Origin: Tetrapyrgos nigripes
Taxonomy: Eukaryota; Basidiomycota; Agaricomycetes; Agaricales; Campanellaceae
NCBI GenBank assembly: GCA_013368315.1
Contig: JAACJM010000019.1
Coordinates: 1-64,000 of the forward strand
Direction: 5' to 3'
Length of the DNA: 64,000 nucleotides
Made by a program: the position numbers and the translations under genes. Positions 1 to 9,921 of the stretch are shown here, in pieces (positions within the stretch are counted from its first letter, which is position 1; each line of letters opens with the position of its first letter). The notes beneath the pieces were generated by a model. The model had not been told where the DNA came from. It made no database searches and saw nothing but the letters and a program-made list of their open reading frames with translations.

Positions 1-110
1 ATCATAAGTGGAGTTGTACAATGATGCAATGGCTACATCATAATGATATCATAGCTGCCAGCTGGACCATATATAAGGGCATCCAGTTGTTCTATAGCCC
101 TCATCAAATC

Positions 111-1127
111 ATGAGACCCATCACATCCACCCAGAAAGACAATATCCTCTCTCTCCTCCAAACTTCTGCTTCATCCAGGGAAATCTCTGCTAAAACTGGG
201 GTATCCAAGTCAAAGATTGCTTCTCTGGCCAAAGAGATGTATCCTGACAAGGAGAACCATCAAGCAGGGCGTCCTAGAAAGCTCTCTACCACTGATGAAC
301 GTGCTGCTATCCAACAAATCAACACTGGCAAAGCTGAAAATGCTACAGAAGTGGCCAGAAACATCAATCCCCTCCTTGACCAACCTGTCTCCACCCAAAC
401 CATTTGAAATTCCCTTCTCAGGCATGATGTGGACACATCTAAAACGAAGAAGAAGCCCAAACTCACTGCAGCTCACAGGAAGGCTCGTTTAAACTTTGCA
501 CAGAAGTACAGAAACTGGACTGTGGATGACTGGAAAAGGGTTATTTGGTCAGATGAGACTAAAATCAATCGATATGGGTCAGATGGACAGCAGTATGTGT
601 GGGGGAGGAAGGGTGAATCCTTGGGAGAGAGAAATGTGGTGGAAACAGTCAAATTTGGAGGAGGAAATATCATGGTGTGGGGATGTATGGGGTGGGAAGG
701 AGTTGGAAACATGGCAGAGGTGGAGGGCAGGATGAATGCAGAGCAGTATGTGGACATTTTGGAGAACAACCTTCTGGAGAGCATGGATATTTTGGGTGTT
801 GATCCAGAGGTGGCCATTTTTCAGCAAGACAATGATCCTAAACACAAGTCAAAACTGGCCACCAAGTGGTTTGAAGACAACAACATCCATTGCATGAGCT
901 GGCCTGCTCAATCTCCTGACCTGAACCCCATTGAACACCTCTGGACAACCCTCAAACACAAGCTCAATGGATATGACACAGCACCCTCTGGAGTTTGGGA
1001 AATATGGGACAGAGCAGCTGAAAAGTGGGATGAAATCACAGAAGAAGATTGTCAGAAATTGATCAGGAGCATGCCTAGAAGGATTGAGGCTGTGTTGAAG
1101 GCCAAAGGAGGGCATACCAAGTACTGA
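111..1127 (+). pseudogene. Tc1-family transposase, one in-frame stop
   Basis: The frame starts at ATG 111 and would encode about 338 residues. It is interrupted by TGA at 405-407; reading resumes in the same frame without indels to the stop at 1125-1127. The N-terminal third is a helix-turn-helix DNA-binding region (EISAKTGVSKSKIASLAKEM). The C-terminal part is the DDE domain: first Asp in VIWSDETK, second in FQQDNDPKH, and Glu in SPDLNPIEHLW. Exactly 34 residues separate the second and third acidic residues, the DD34E spacing of Tc1. The stop sits where a CGA Arg codon would fit (C to T at a CpG), so a single transition explains the loss. Confidence 0.85.
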
Positions 1128-1341
1128 GCTAGCACTTTCTGTATTTTCACTTGCATGTCAAAAAATTGTCCAAATGACATACCATTTTAAATCAGTCATA
1201 TCTCCATGAGTTTTAAGCCAAATAAGACAAAACAGACAGAATATTGTAGCGTTTATCAAGGGCTTTCTGCCCATCACTGACCACATTTTAATATCTCTAC
1301 TCAGTATTGCTTAAATTGGCAATCTTTCCAAAAATGCGAAA

Positions 1342-1369
1342 CATGTGGACAATTTTTTGACCCACTGTA
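1342..1369 (-). repeat. Right terminal repeat of the Tc1 element
   Basis: This AT-rich terminus ends in CCCACTG then TA. Its reverse complement (CAGTGGGTCAAAAAATTGTC) shares the core GTCAAAAAATTGTCCA with 1157-1172, supporting a terminal-repeat identity. The left partner is outside the window. Confidence 0.7.
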
Positions 1370-1845
1370 GCATGAGACTGTGGTGGTCCTTGTTCAAGGG
1401 GCTGTTCCACAACATGTGCTTCCACAGTTCCAACAGTCATATCAGGCAATGCGAAAGAAGCCACACTTTTCATAACAAGCACAAAATCAAAGAGTAAGAG
1501 TAAGTTCCAACACTGTAATTTCAGAAAAACCAGATGGTGGCCAGGTACCTGATCATAAATAGTATCTTTTTTACAGCAATTGTTTTTGCTTTTCTCTTTC
1601 ACTCATAAGCACTTTCTACATCTTCTAGGAGCCCTGGGAGACAAAAGACAACACTTTTGGAAACCATTTGCATGCAATAAAACTATCACTTACCAAAGTT
1701 CCCTGTGCTCCCATATTCCTACCATGACTGGTAGAGATTAGATGAACTTGTCACTGTCAGATGGTTTGTAGCTGTGAGAGCATTCAGAATCAAAGCTGCT
1801 GGTCGGCAAAAGGAGGCTGAATCTTATCCACTTAGGAGTCACAAA
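1370..1845. other. Non-coding stretch between two transposons
   Basis: Only short ORFs without recognisable domains are present. I see no RNA gene. Probably decayed intergenic or transposon-derived DNA. Confidence 0.4.
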
Positions 1846-2204
1846 TAGGGAACAGCACGGGTATCCCACGGGTAAAAATTTCTGACCTGTACCCGTGACG
1901 ACAGGTCAAAGGTTTTGACGGGGGAGTGGGTCATAGGCAGAACCCACAGGACTCGTACACAGACAAGCATTCAGAGAGAAAAAAAGAGTTGTAGCAGGAG
2001 AATTTCATGTCAGTCTGCTGATTGGTGACTTCATAATTAAACTAACTGTGATTATAGGCCATATACACCATGGTCTGGCACGTATATTACCCTGTCAAAG
2101 GGTCACGGGTTGGCGGCGGGTTCAGAGATGCTGACCCGTACCTGTACCCGCTGAACCCGTACCTCCTAACCCGCCGAAAACCCACGTACCCATGTTTTTC
2201 CCTA
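1846..2204. mobile_element. hAT-type MITE, 359 bp
   Basis: The element is bounded by TAGGGAACAGCACGGGTA on the left and ACCCATGTTTTTCCCTA on the right, imperfect terminal inverted repeats starting TAGGGAA. Both sides are flanked by the identical 8-bp direct repeat GTCACAAA (1838-1845 and 2205-2212). An 8-bp target duplication with TAGGG termini is typical of hAT transposons. No transposase is encoded, so it is a non-autonomous miniature element. The interior is packed with ACCCGTACC / GGTACGGGT-like motifs in both orientations, as in the subterminal repeats hAT transposases bind. Confidence 0.85.
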
Positions 2205-2916
2205 GTCACAAACAATGGAGGCTGGCATTCACAGTTGGCCTGATGGCCACTTACATAAGTGCACAGCCATCATAAAGACTGTCTGCCTCATCATCTGGTT
2301 TTGCCTGTCATTGTACACTGTCATATGTAAAGTCTTGATTAGAAATCAAATTAAGGTCTTTGGTCAGACACTGTTTATAAGACTAGGATTTACTGATGTC
2401 CTCGCATGTTGAATCATGGTACTCCTGAAGAAGTGCCATAATTGTCTTCTCCCCACAATTGTCCACTATCTCCAGCATCTGATCAGGATATCTCTCATGC
2501 AAGACATGAGTGAGACACTTATATGCTGACACCACTCCTTCTCCATATATTGGCTCCAGTTCCACTCCAAGTAACCCCAAAACACAGTACACTCAGTCCT
2601 CCTTCTCTGTTGTGCTTCTATCAACTGACCAAGACATCTTCTCTTTAATACTGACATCTGCAATCCTTCATTCCCCCATCAACACATCAATGAGAATGCC
2701 TGTTTTGGCTGCAATTCTCGTACATAAGCTGTAATTCTCCAGTTTTCAGTGAAGAATTTCACTGATGAGGGTGCCACCAGTTCCTGTAATGTCCATCCAC
2801 GTGTGAACCAGATACTCTTCTTGAGGTCTACACCAGGAGAGGAGTTGGGGTTGAAATCATGTAGATAGACATAGCAGACCCCTGTGTTGGTGTAATACTT
2901 GTACATAGAGTTAATA

Positions 2917-2997
2917 GCCAGTTTGCGTTCTCGACTACGTGCGAAAATGGCACGTGCGTTAACGCCTAAGGCAAAAATTTGCGTTGCGCCAAACAAC
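2917..2997 (+). repeat. Left terminal inverted repeat of the Harbinger-like element
   Basis: 81 bp, matching the reverse complement of 5620-5700 with one visible substitution (A/G in the AAGGCAAAAATTT part). It contains the short palindromes GCACGTGC and GTTAAC. Confidence 0.9.
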
Positions 2998-3084
2998 CCG
3001 TGTAGTCCTCGTTTTCCTCTCAATAAAGACCTTTGTTAGCTTGTACATCTCAAAAAACTTGAAATATTATGACTCATTATCACC

Positions 3085-4326
3085 ATGGAAGTGCTCCTCC
3101 TAGAACAACGACGGCAATTCCAGCAACTTCTTCTGCAAGTTCTGGATGTCATGGAAGAAAACGAGAAGGACGGAGAAGGTGCTACTCGGCCTGGAGGGCC
3201 AGTGGACTTGGAGAAGCTGTCAGATACTGTCTGGTTGGTACAGTTCCGGTACGCTATCAGCTCTGATCAATGGTAGTATCTCATTCAAGTATTCTGCAGA
3301 TTCACGAGAAAAGAAGTGCACCAACTTGTGACGACCCTTGACCTGCCCCCCGTCATACGCTGTGAAGAGAACCAGATTAAAGAGGAGCGAGTTACAGCTC
3401 TATGCATGCTCCTTCGACGCCTCGCATATCCAGCTTGTTTGTCTGACATACAAATGCAGTTGGGTTGGGAGCGCAGTCGGTTTTCTCGAATCACACGAAC
3501 CACAGCTGTAACGATATACAACCGCTGGAAACATCTACTCCGTTTTGACCCCACACGCTTGACTCCGGTGGTCCTGGAGCAGTTTGCCCTGACCATTCAG
3601 GAGAAAGGTTGTCCTCTCAGAGTCGTGTCAGCAATCATCGATGGGACTCTTCGTCGGGTTGCTAGGCCTGTCAGGAACCAACGCATTCTGTACAACGGCT
3701 GGAAACGAGTCCATGCTCTCAAGTTCCACTGTCTGATTACTCCCGACGGGATTGTCATCCATGTCTATGGACCGATGGAAGGCCGCCGCCACGACGAAAC
3801 CTTGTATAAAGAGAGCAGTCTTGCTCGGCTTCTGGATGAGCATTTTTGGACCCCAGACAGACGAAATCTCTTCGTGTATGGAGACCCTGCATATGGTGTT
3901 GGAGACCACTTGATGTCTCCGTTCAAAGGGGCTAGTGTATCACAGGATCAGAGAAGGTGGAATACAGCAATGAGCCGCATTCGGGAACCTGTGGAGTGGT
4001 TGTTCGGTGAGATGTCGAAACAGTTTGGATATCTAAACTATGCACAAAATCAGAAGGTACTACTATCTCCCTGTGGACTATTCTATCTCGTTGGACTTCT
4101 ACTCTGTAATGCACATACTATCCTCCACTATCCACAAATCCCGCAGTACTTTCAATGTCCACCGCCGTCCCTACAAGAATACTTTCACGGCGGACCAGTT
4201 GACGATGCTGACTTGGAGGAATGGGCTATGCGTGCTGCAGCTGAATCACCATGGGGTGAAATGGATGTACAAGAATCTGAAGACGAAGACGACCCTCGTT
4301 GGTGGACTGGAGAGGTCGATGAGTAG
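3085..4326 (+). CDS. Harbinger-like DDE transposase (DDE_Tnp_4 type)
   Basis: Two exons, 3085-3248 and 3300-4326 (intron 51 bp, GTACGC...CTGCAG), give a 396-residue protein joined as QFR-FTRKEV. The N-terminal half has the helical region usual in fungal DDE_4 proteins (RVTALCMLLRRLAYPACLSD). The likely catalytic triad is Asp in AIIDGT, Asp in VYGDPAYG and Glu in IREPVEWLFGE. It cuts and joins DNA at the element's inverted repeats, probably with the Myb-like partner encoded on the opposite strand. The acidic C-terminus (SEDEDD) is unremarkable. No stops or frameshifts are visible, so it may be functional. Confidence 0.85.
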
Positions 4327-4372
4327 ATTAGTTCAGTATCATAGGGACCAAAACTGTTGTAGTGTACTCACC

Positions 4373-5572
4373 TCAAATCTTCCTCAAAAGCGCATCAAGT
4401 AACTTTGATTGCCCATTTGCATTTTCCTTCTGCTGTGTGTCGACCATGGTGTTAACGGCATTAACCAATTGACTGACTGACTCGGCGACTTTGTCATTCG
4501 ACTCCACCACCTTCGTCAAGAGGGCTTTGGTCTGCTCCTGCCTCTTCAACTCGCGTTCTTGGGCCTCTTGGACGGCAGAATCATTATTGTCGAGATGTTG
4601 TTGAATAGCATCCTTGACAGACGTAGCAACACTGGTGCGGACTCGCTTGCGCTTTGGTTCAAGATTTTCCTTGTTGTTGGAATCAGAGTCCGAGTCGGAT
4701 TCCACACGCCGACTAGAAAAAAATCTATCAACAAGTGGGAAAAATAAAAGAAAGAAAAAAAAACCGAACCGTCGTTGCCCTTGACGCTCTCGTACAGTGG
4801 CATTCCCAACAGCAACGTCAGTGAGCCCTTCCCGGGGCACCATACCCTTCATGGAGGCTTCTCGCAACTCCAGCCCTGCATTAGCCTCATTCTGGACCTT
4901 CTGTTGTGCCTTAGCGCTCAACGACTTGACATTTGACTGGTTCTCGATGAAGAGGGAATATATCTCCGCCATAAGCTAAATATACATGGAAAATGAGCGT
5001 GGTATACATTTAAAGAAACAAATAATACCTGGACATGGCCCGTCACCTCCTCATTGGTTCCTGTCTTCTGAAGAGACTCTGACTCACCACGCTGTAACCC
5101 TTTTAGATATATTACCTCAGAAGAGAGAGTAGTAACTCACCTGGTGGGCTTCGATGAGCCGGTTAAACCGTCTCTTGCACGATTCGCCTGAGCGTTGGAT
5201 TGGTGTCTTCTTCGTTCCATCCTCTGACTGAGACTGCAGTAGATCATGAGACACCTCCTCCCACTTCTGACCAGACTTTCCCTTCGCTTCAAACGGCCGT
5301 ACTTTGTTGACTTGCTGGATTAGCGCACGGTCTTGCCAAGGTAACCAATTGCTAGATTGACGGTTTCCTGCCTTTGAGTTGGTACCAATGTCTTCAAGTT
5401 GGCTATCCCCATCGAGGTCCGCTTCATCAGCAGAAGTGTGCTCATCCTCGGTCCCAGATCCTTCGTCACCGGAGCTCTCAGCTTGGCTAGACGGTGAACT
5501 TTCAGGTTCTGGAGACTCAGACGACTCAGGTTCTTGTGGGATCTGTGCAGTCTGGCGTCGAGTACGAGGCAT
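4373..5572 (-). CDS. Harbinger accessory Myb/trihelix-like DNA-binding protein
   Basis: Modelled with four exons: 5572-5141, 5091-5029, 4975-4770 and 4712-4373 (346 residues). The 57-bp intron 4769-4713 is in frame and would otherwise insert a Phe-rich stretch. The N-terminus is acidic (SSESPEPESS). A Myb/trihelix-like segment follows (NWLPWQDRALIQQV ... SGESCKRRFNRLIEAHQ, about residues 80-144). The C-terminal half has a basic KRKRVR nuclear signal and a Gln/Glu-rich coiled coil. In known Harbinger systems such a protein brings the transposase to the nucleus and the inverted repeats. It converges on the transposase gene with 46 bp between the stop codons. Confidence 0.7.
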
Positions 5573-5619
5573 GTTGCAGTATGTAGCGGTACAAGATGCT
5601 ACGTGGTAGGTCTACGCGC

Positions 5620-5700
5620 GTTGTTTGGCGCAACGCAAATTTTCGCCTTAGGCGTTAACGCACGTGCCATTTTCGCACGTAGTCGAGAACGCAAACTGGC
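5620..5700 (-). repeat. Right terminal inverted repeat of the Harbinger-like element
   Basis: Reverse-complement partner of 2917-2997. It lies directly upstream of the start of the Myb-like gene on the minus strand, so it may hold that gene's promoter. Confidence 0.9.
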
Positions 5701-6088
5701 TAATATCCTGTGATTTATGACTATGGTTCCCATCGTCAATACAACAGGTATCAATCCAAATGTACTTGTATTCATCTTTTAGCACCTGAGCACAAGCATG
5801 CAAGAGCTTCCAGAATACACTCCTTGATCAGTATTGTGAGGTGGTTTCAGTAAACCCCTGGTTGTCCCTGCAGAAACTACTAGGATGCATCATGTCGTTT
5901 CTGACCAATTGCACAGATAAATCATGAAGCATATCTTGGAGGCAAGATAACCTGCTGATGATATCATTGTAGGATATCTCTTCTCCAGCTCCCCAGCAGT
6001 GGGAAAGAATAGCATAATAAGGAATCAGCCTGTTGAAAGGGAACTCAACCAGTCTGAGGGTATGTGCATTGATGAGATGTCATGGTTG

Positions 6089-7100
6089 TGAGCGTTTTTG
6101 AAGTGGATCTGGGCTAGCCTTTTCCTCTGAGTAACAGAACTGGTAGACATCAGACCAATCTATATGCTGATGTTGTTGTTGGAACAAAATATCTACAATA
6201 ACCTGAAACTCCCATTCTGGCAGGCCTTGTGCAAGTCCAACAATGCACAAATGAAGTTCACACTGCTCCTGCCACCCTGATTCATGATGTCATAGCAGAA
6301 GTTCCAAGATGATAACAATAGAGTATTCACTGTGTCTGCACAGAGACCTTTCCAGGCATAAGTGTTGCAGGATTGGAATGATTCTATTGGAGAAAGGTCA
6401 AGGCATATCAGCAAGTCAATAACCTGAAGAAGAAAAGCACCTATGCATACCAGTAGCCTGAGGGAATTGTATGCTGTAGAATGATGATTGTTCTCTTCTG
6501 TTAATTAGAACACAATGATAACAAGGATGACATGAATAGTACTTACTGGACACAGGCACAACTCAAACAGTGGAGATTGGACTCAGAATGAAGCAAGAGC
6601 AAGATTGACTCAAAGTTGACCCTTTATATGTGGTTCAGAATGGAGAAGCTGTGTGTAGAATCTTCCAATGATGTTTGTACAGCAATGCATGGACTGCCCT
6701 CATTCTAAGAAGTCTCCCTCAACAGCTCCATGCTGTGCAATTCTGGGCCCGTTAACGCATAATTATAAATTAGGAATTTTCTCTAAAAGGGGAAGGCTGA
6801 AAGTCTCTACATGCTCTGAGTCAGATTCTTAAGATCATGCTAAGATAATCCTACTTCCTCAGCTCTGGTGCAAAGTCTACTCTTATAAAATACTGGAAGC
6901 CATTGCACCATTTTCTGTCTCTCTCTGCCCACCAAAATCCAGAACACGTATCCAAAAATTCAAAAATTCAGCAGGTTATATTCAACAGTTTCATATATTG
7001 TTTCGTTAGTGGGATTCATTAGCACATGGTTGGGGTGGTACCATTTTGGGGATAACAACAAAAGGAATCCCTTCCAAGCTAAAGTCAACGACTCTAACAT
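6089..7100. other. Intergenic stretch between HET and F-box pseudogenes
   Basis: A 73-codon minus-strand frame (6193-6414) shows no domain I know and may be relic coding sequence. The remainder is AT-rich with no recognisable gene, RNA or terminal repeats. Confidence 0.35.
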
Positions 7101-7880
7101 GTGAGGACCAGGTGAGTAATTGTTGGTCCACAATGTTCAAAAATGATGGGGTATGAGATCAAGATGGGAAGATTGGAGAGTTGACAAACACTCTGGAAAT
7201 TGAAAGAGCAGCTCCACCCACAGCCAGTCCTGCTCACCATGCCAATTCCCTGTGGAAATGGACAAAACCTGTAAGGATGACCTATGCTCCAATGCAGGAA
7301 GAGAAGAGACTTTGAATCTGGTGGGATCGGGGGGAGTGGAAGACATCTGACATAAGTCCAATGTGTGCAAAGAGACCTGTGTCACCAATACAGAACAAAG
7401 CTCAAGGAGCTTGCCATAGGGACAAAAAATATTGTTCATCTTAAGATGCTCCAATGTAGGGTTTTTCTCCAACAACTTGAGCAGAGATGCTGCTTCAAAA
7501 TGCCCTGAGGGCTTGACAAGCATAAGGCTCTTAAGGTTGTTGAAAGGAAGCTGAGCAACAAGGCTGCAGGGAGGGAAGTTCAGGGTGAGATTTTAGACTG
7601 CAACAATCAATGGAGGCTGGAGGCTGGATGACTTCACCTCGCCAAGCAGTGACACAAGCCGTTCCCTGATATCCTATGCTGAAACATCGAGTTTCTTCAG
7701 GAAACCATGTTCTGAAACTGGAGGGAAGGTGAAATCTTGAAAAAGATTCATACGAGCACAGGGAGGCCAGGCATGAGAAATTAACGTCCAGGTTTTCAGG
7801 GAAGAATTATCGGTGAGTTCATCAAGAATTTGATTGGTGAGCTCGTTAGGAAGCTGCGAAAGTTGGACGTCGCTCATCAT
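7100..7880 (-). pseudogene. F-box protein pseudogene
   Basis: The minus-strand frame from ATG 7880 begins with an F-box (LSQLPNELTNQILDELTDN then WPPCARMNLFQDFTFPP), matching the start of the family seen at 9922-11166 and 29299-30558. TAG at 7671-7673 and a later TAA (about 7585) interrupt it, yet the same frame continues through LPFNNLKS and LLKLLEKNPTLEHLKM to a stop at 7137. Beyond that, HCGPTITHLVLT appears in a shifted frame around 7135-7095, matching the CGPTVTHFTLT block of the paralogs. F-box proteins serve as substrate receptors of SCF ubiquitin ligases; this copy cannot make a full protein. Confidence 0.75.
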
Positions 7881-8654
7881 TAAATGAAATGAAATTATGT
7901 AACAATTGGCTACCTACGCTACTTATGTAATGAAATGAAATAGTCATAGACGTAGTGTTGCCACGGGTTGGGTCAGTGCACAACTCAGGCCATTGCTTAA
8001 CTTGGCTCGAGCCAAGCCTGAGTCAGCACGAGGCACCTTCCAAATTTAGCTCCCAGGTACATCGTCGACTGACTTTTGAGCTTTATTCTATCGCAGAAGT
8101 GTAGAAATAGGTAGTTTTGAGGAGATACAAATGCAAATCAGGATCTAATATGAATTATATGAAGCCTCTATCAGCCTCATAATGTCTGCAACCTGACCTT
8201 TGACAACATATCTCTCAACTCATCAGTCTGTAGATCTGTAGCGGTCATTCCATCCTTAAAAACCGTCGGATTCCGTGCAATATTTTTGGTCATTTTCTTC
8301 GCTGAGCTCCGAGGGTTCTGCAACCCAACTTTTGGTGAAATTAAGCCGATCATCATAGTACAAGGCCTTCAGGATCTGCAGGACCTCTACCGAAGAGGAA
8401 ACACATGGAAGGAGGAGGAAACAAGCTTGGGAGAAGGAGGAACGCGTTCTTTAGCGCGTATAGCCCCTAACAAGATGTGAGTCACGAGCAATGACGTTGA
8501 TATTTGTTGCCGCCATGGCGTCAAGCCGTTGTGTTCCGGGTTTCCAGAAATGGTATTGAGCCAGGCCCGCGGCAACACTACATAGACGACAAGTGGCGTG
8601 ACGTCACGCGTTTGCAGTCACGGTTCACGCCTCCCTCTCTTGTTGAACTCCACC
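7881..8654. other. Intergenic stretch with a perfect palindrome and a CRE-like site
   Basis: No gene recognised. 8001-8016 is the 16-bp palindrome CTTGGCTCGAGCCAAG with partly matching outer arms (CTCAGG/CCTGAG). 8599-8606 is TGACGTCA, 49 bp before the next start codon. Confidence 0.45.
8599..8606. promoter_or_regulatory. CRE-like palindrome TGACGTCA
   Basis: A perfect 8-bp ATF/CREB-type bZIP site upstream of the gene starting at 8655. Function inferred only from motif and position. Confidence 0.4.
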
Positions 8655-9724
8655 ATGTCTGCAGCTGCTCAATCGGTAAGAACCATCTCCTCGCATTATT
8701 TCATGAGCTGACTAGTTCCAAGTCACCACTGGAACGCGTTTGCAAAATTTCACCCTCGAAATGCAAAATCTGCAAACGAGCTCTGGATCCCAACGGACGC
8801 AGCTTGAAGAATTGTAATGATTGTCTTGATAAAAAAAAGCGAATCAACGACGAATCTCAAAAGAAACAGCGAGAGCAAGAGCTGCAGAGTGCCGTGAATA
8901 TCTTGGTGAATAACGCGCCTGCATCCTCCTCTACTAAAGACGCGCCGGATGGGAAGGTGGGTACGATGAATGAGAATCTGAGGATGAAGAAGAAAGTTTC
9001 GTAACAGATTATGAAGGATAAGCACTCAAAGAAGCGGAAGGCCGAAGAACCTGCGGATGATAGAGAGGTTGTGCAGAAGCGGGCGAAAGATTTCCTTGAC
9101 GCAGTTGTCCCTGCTAATGACGCTCCATCTGCCACTTCCAAACCTGTCCAGCCTGAAGACTCTACTGGAGACGAATACCAGACCGCTTCGCACCTCTATA
9201 GAGGACTCAAGCGTTTGAAGCTATCTTCTCAGCCTCCATCGTCAAACCCTCGTGTCCGATTCCACGGAAAGCATTCGATTGTGGTGGACCCCGACATCGA
9301 CAACACAAAACGCGCTGCTTTGGTAGCTAGAGATGTTTCCAAACTAGGGCGTCTCTCATTCAAGTCAGTCCGAAATCTTCTCTCATTAGCGTTCTAGCGC
9401 TGAACTTTGCTTCACAGCCATCGATCCACGATCTCACCACCTATTCTCTCCGCCAGCTTTCTTAGTCTTTCGTTCCGTTGCACTTGCTCTGAACAAGCAT
9501 CTGAAACATCAGGACAAGGAACAGTTAAGAAGCCGACACCCATGAATTCTTCGGCTGGGAAAGACACGTCTAAGAAAACCAAAGGTGATCTGAAGAGGAA
9601 GGACGCAGAAGCGGCAGGATCGCAGACCAAGGCTTGTAAGGGCGTGATTGAGGTGACGGCAGAGAATGATTCCAGCAACCAATACATGTCAGGGCAGAAG
9701 ATTTCGATAAGGGTTTGGCATTGA
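8655..9724 (+). CDS. Uncharacterised basic protein with paired CxxC motifs
   Basis: Four exons (8655-8675, 8723-8956, 9008-9363, 9418-9724) give 305 residues from an ATG in a CACC context. All joins keep frame: intron 2 (51 bp, GTGGGT...ACAG) removes an in-frame stop, and intron 3 joins SFN-HRS. The N-terminus has KCKICKRALDPNGRSLKNC then NDC, two Cys pairs that could bind one zinc ion, as in several agaricomycete proteins of unknown role. The rest is Lys/Glu-rich with nuclear-type basic clusters (KKRKAEE). I do not recognise a function. Exon 1 codes only seven residues, so the first intron is the least certain part. Confidence 0.55.
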
Positions 9725-9921
9725 TCCAGGACCTCAGAGGTCATATATAGCTTTTTACAGAACGAATGCAAATTGTAGATCATATGCATATGCAGTAGCA
9801 GTAAGTAGTCACTGATTTCGTATGTTGGATGATTGATGAACTATACCGCCAACAAATACACCCTCTGCAACATGACGCGTCCCAACCCCACTGTGCCGCA
9901 CAACTAAGTTCTGCGAATCCG

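Larger units (their letters stand above)
1..1369 (+). mobile_element. Tc1/mariner-type DNA transposon, left end outside the window
   Basis: The element holds a Tc1-family transposase reading frame (111-1127). Its right end is an inverted-repeat-like terminus at 1342-1369, with outer bases CCCACTG followed by TA, the usual Tc1 target dinucleotide. The left terminal repeat is not visible, so the element begins before base 1 or is 5'-truncated. A motif resembling the right terminus (GTCAAAAAATTGTCCA) recurs in opposite orientation at 1157-1172, suggesting a double inner/outer repeat like the IR/DR arrangement of some Tc1 elements. The transposase carries a nonsense codon, so this copy is probably non-autonomous. 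Confidence 0.85.
2917..5700 (+). mobile_element. PIF/Harbinger-like DNA transposon, complete, 2784 bp
   Basis: The element is bounded by 81-bp terminal inverted repeats beginning GCCAGTTTGCGTTCTCGACT (2917-2997 and 5620-5700) that I align with one mismatch. It is flanked by TAATA on both sides (2912-2916, 5701-5705). The target duplication is 5 bp, or 3 bp (AAT) if the repeats are taken to start one base further out. It carries convergent genes for a DDE transposase and a Myb/trihelix-like protein, the two-gene layout of PIF/Harbinger elements. Both frames are open and the repeats nearly identical, so insertion looks recent and the element may be autonomous. Confidence 0.9.
2383..6088 (-). 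pseudogene. HET-domain (heterokaryon incompatibility) gene, split by a Harbinger element
   Basis: Reading the minus strand in pieces gives a classical HET domain. About 6080-5940 encodes LRLVEFPFNRLIPYYAILSH then CWG; about 5815-5706 encodes KDEYKYIWIDTCCIDDGN; after the inserted element, 2911-2680 encodes INSMYKYYTNTGVCYVYLHD and WFTRGWTLQELVAPSSVKFF; 2592-2400 encodes YCVLGLLGVELEPIYGEG. These are the conserved blocks of fungal HET proteins, which trigger allorecognition cell death. Besides the 2.8-kb insertion there are frameshifts and stops, and I find no intact start, so it is a pseudogene. Removing the element and one TAATA restores SQDINSMYKYYT in frame across the junction. Confidence 0.8.

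Noticed and set aside
4713..4769. Phe-rich segment in the Harbinger Myb-like ORF
   Set aside because: It has a GT donor and an AG acceptor, a length divisible by three and polypyrimidine sequence; best read as an in-frame intron, not a membrane span.
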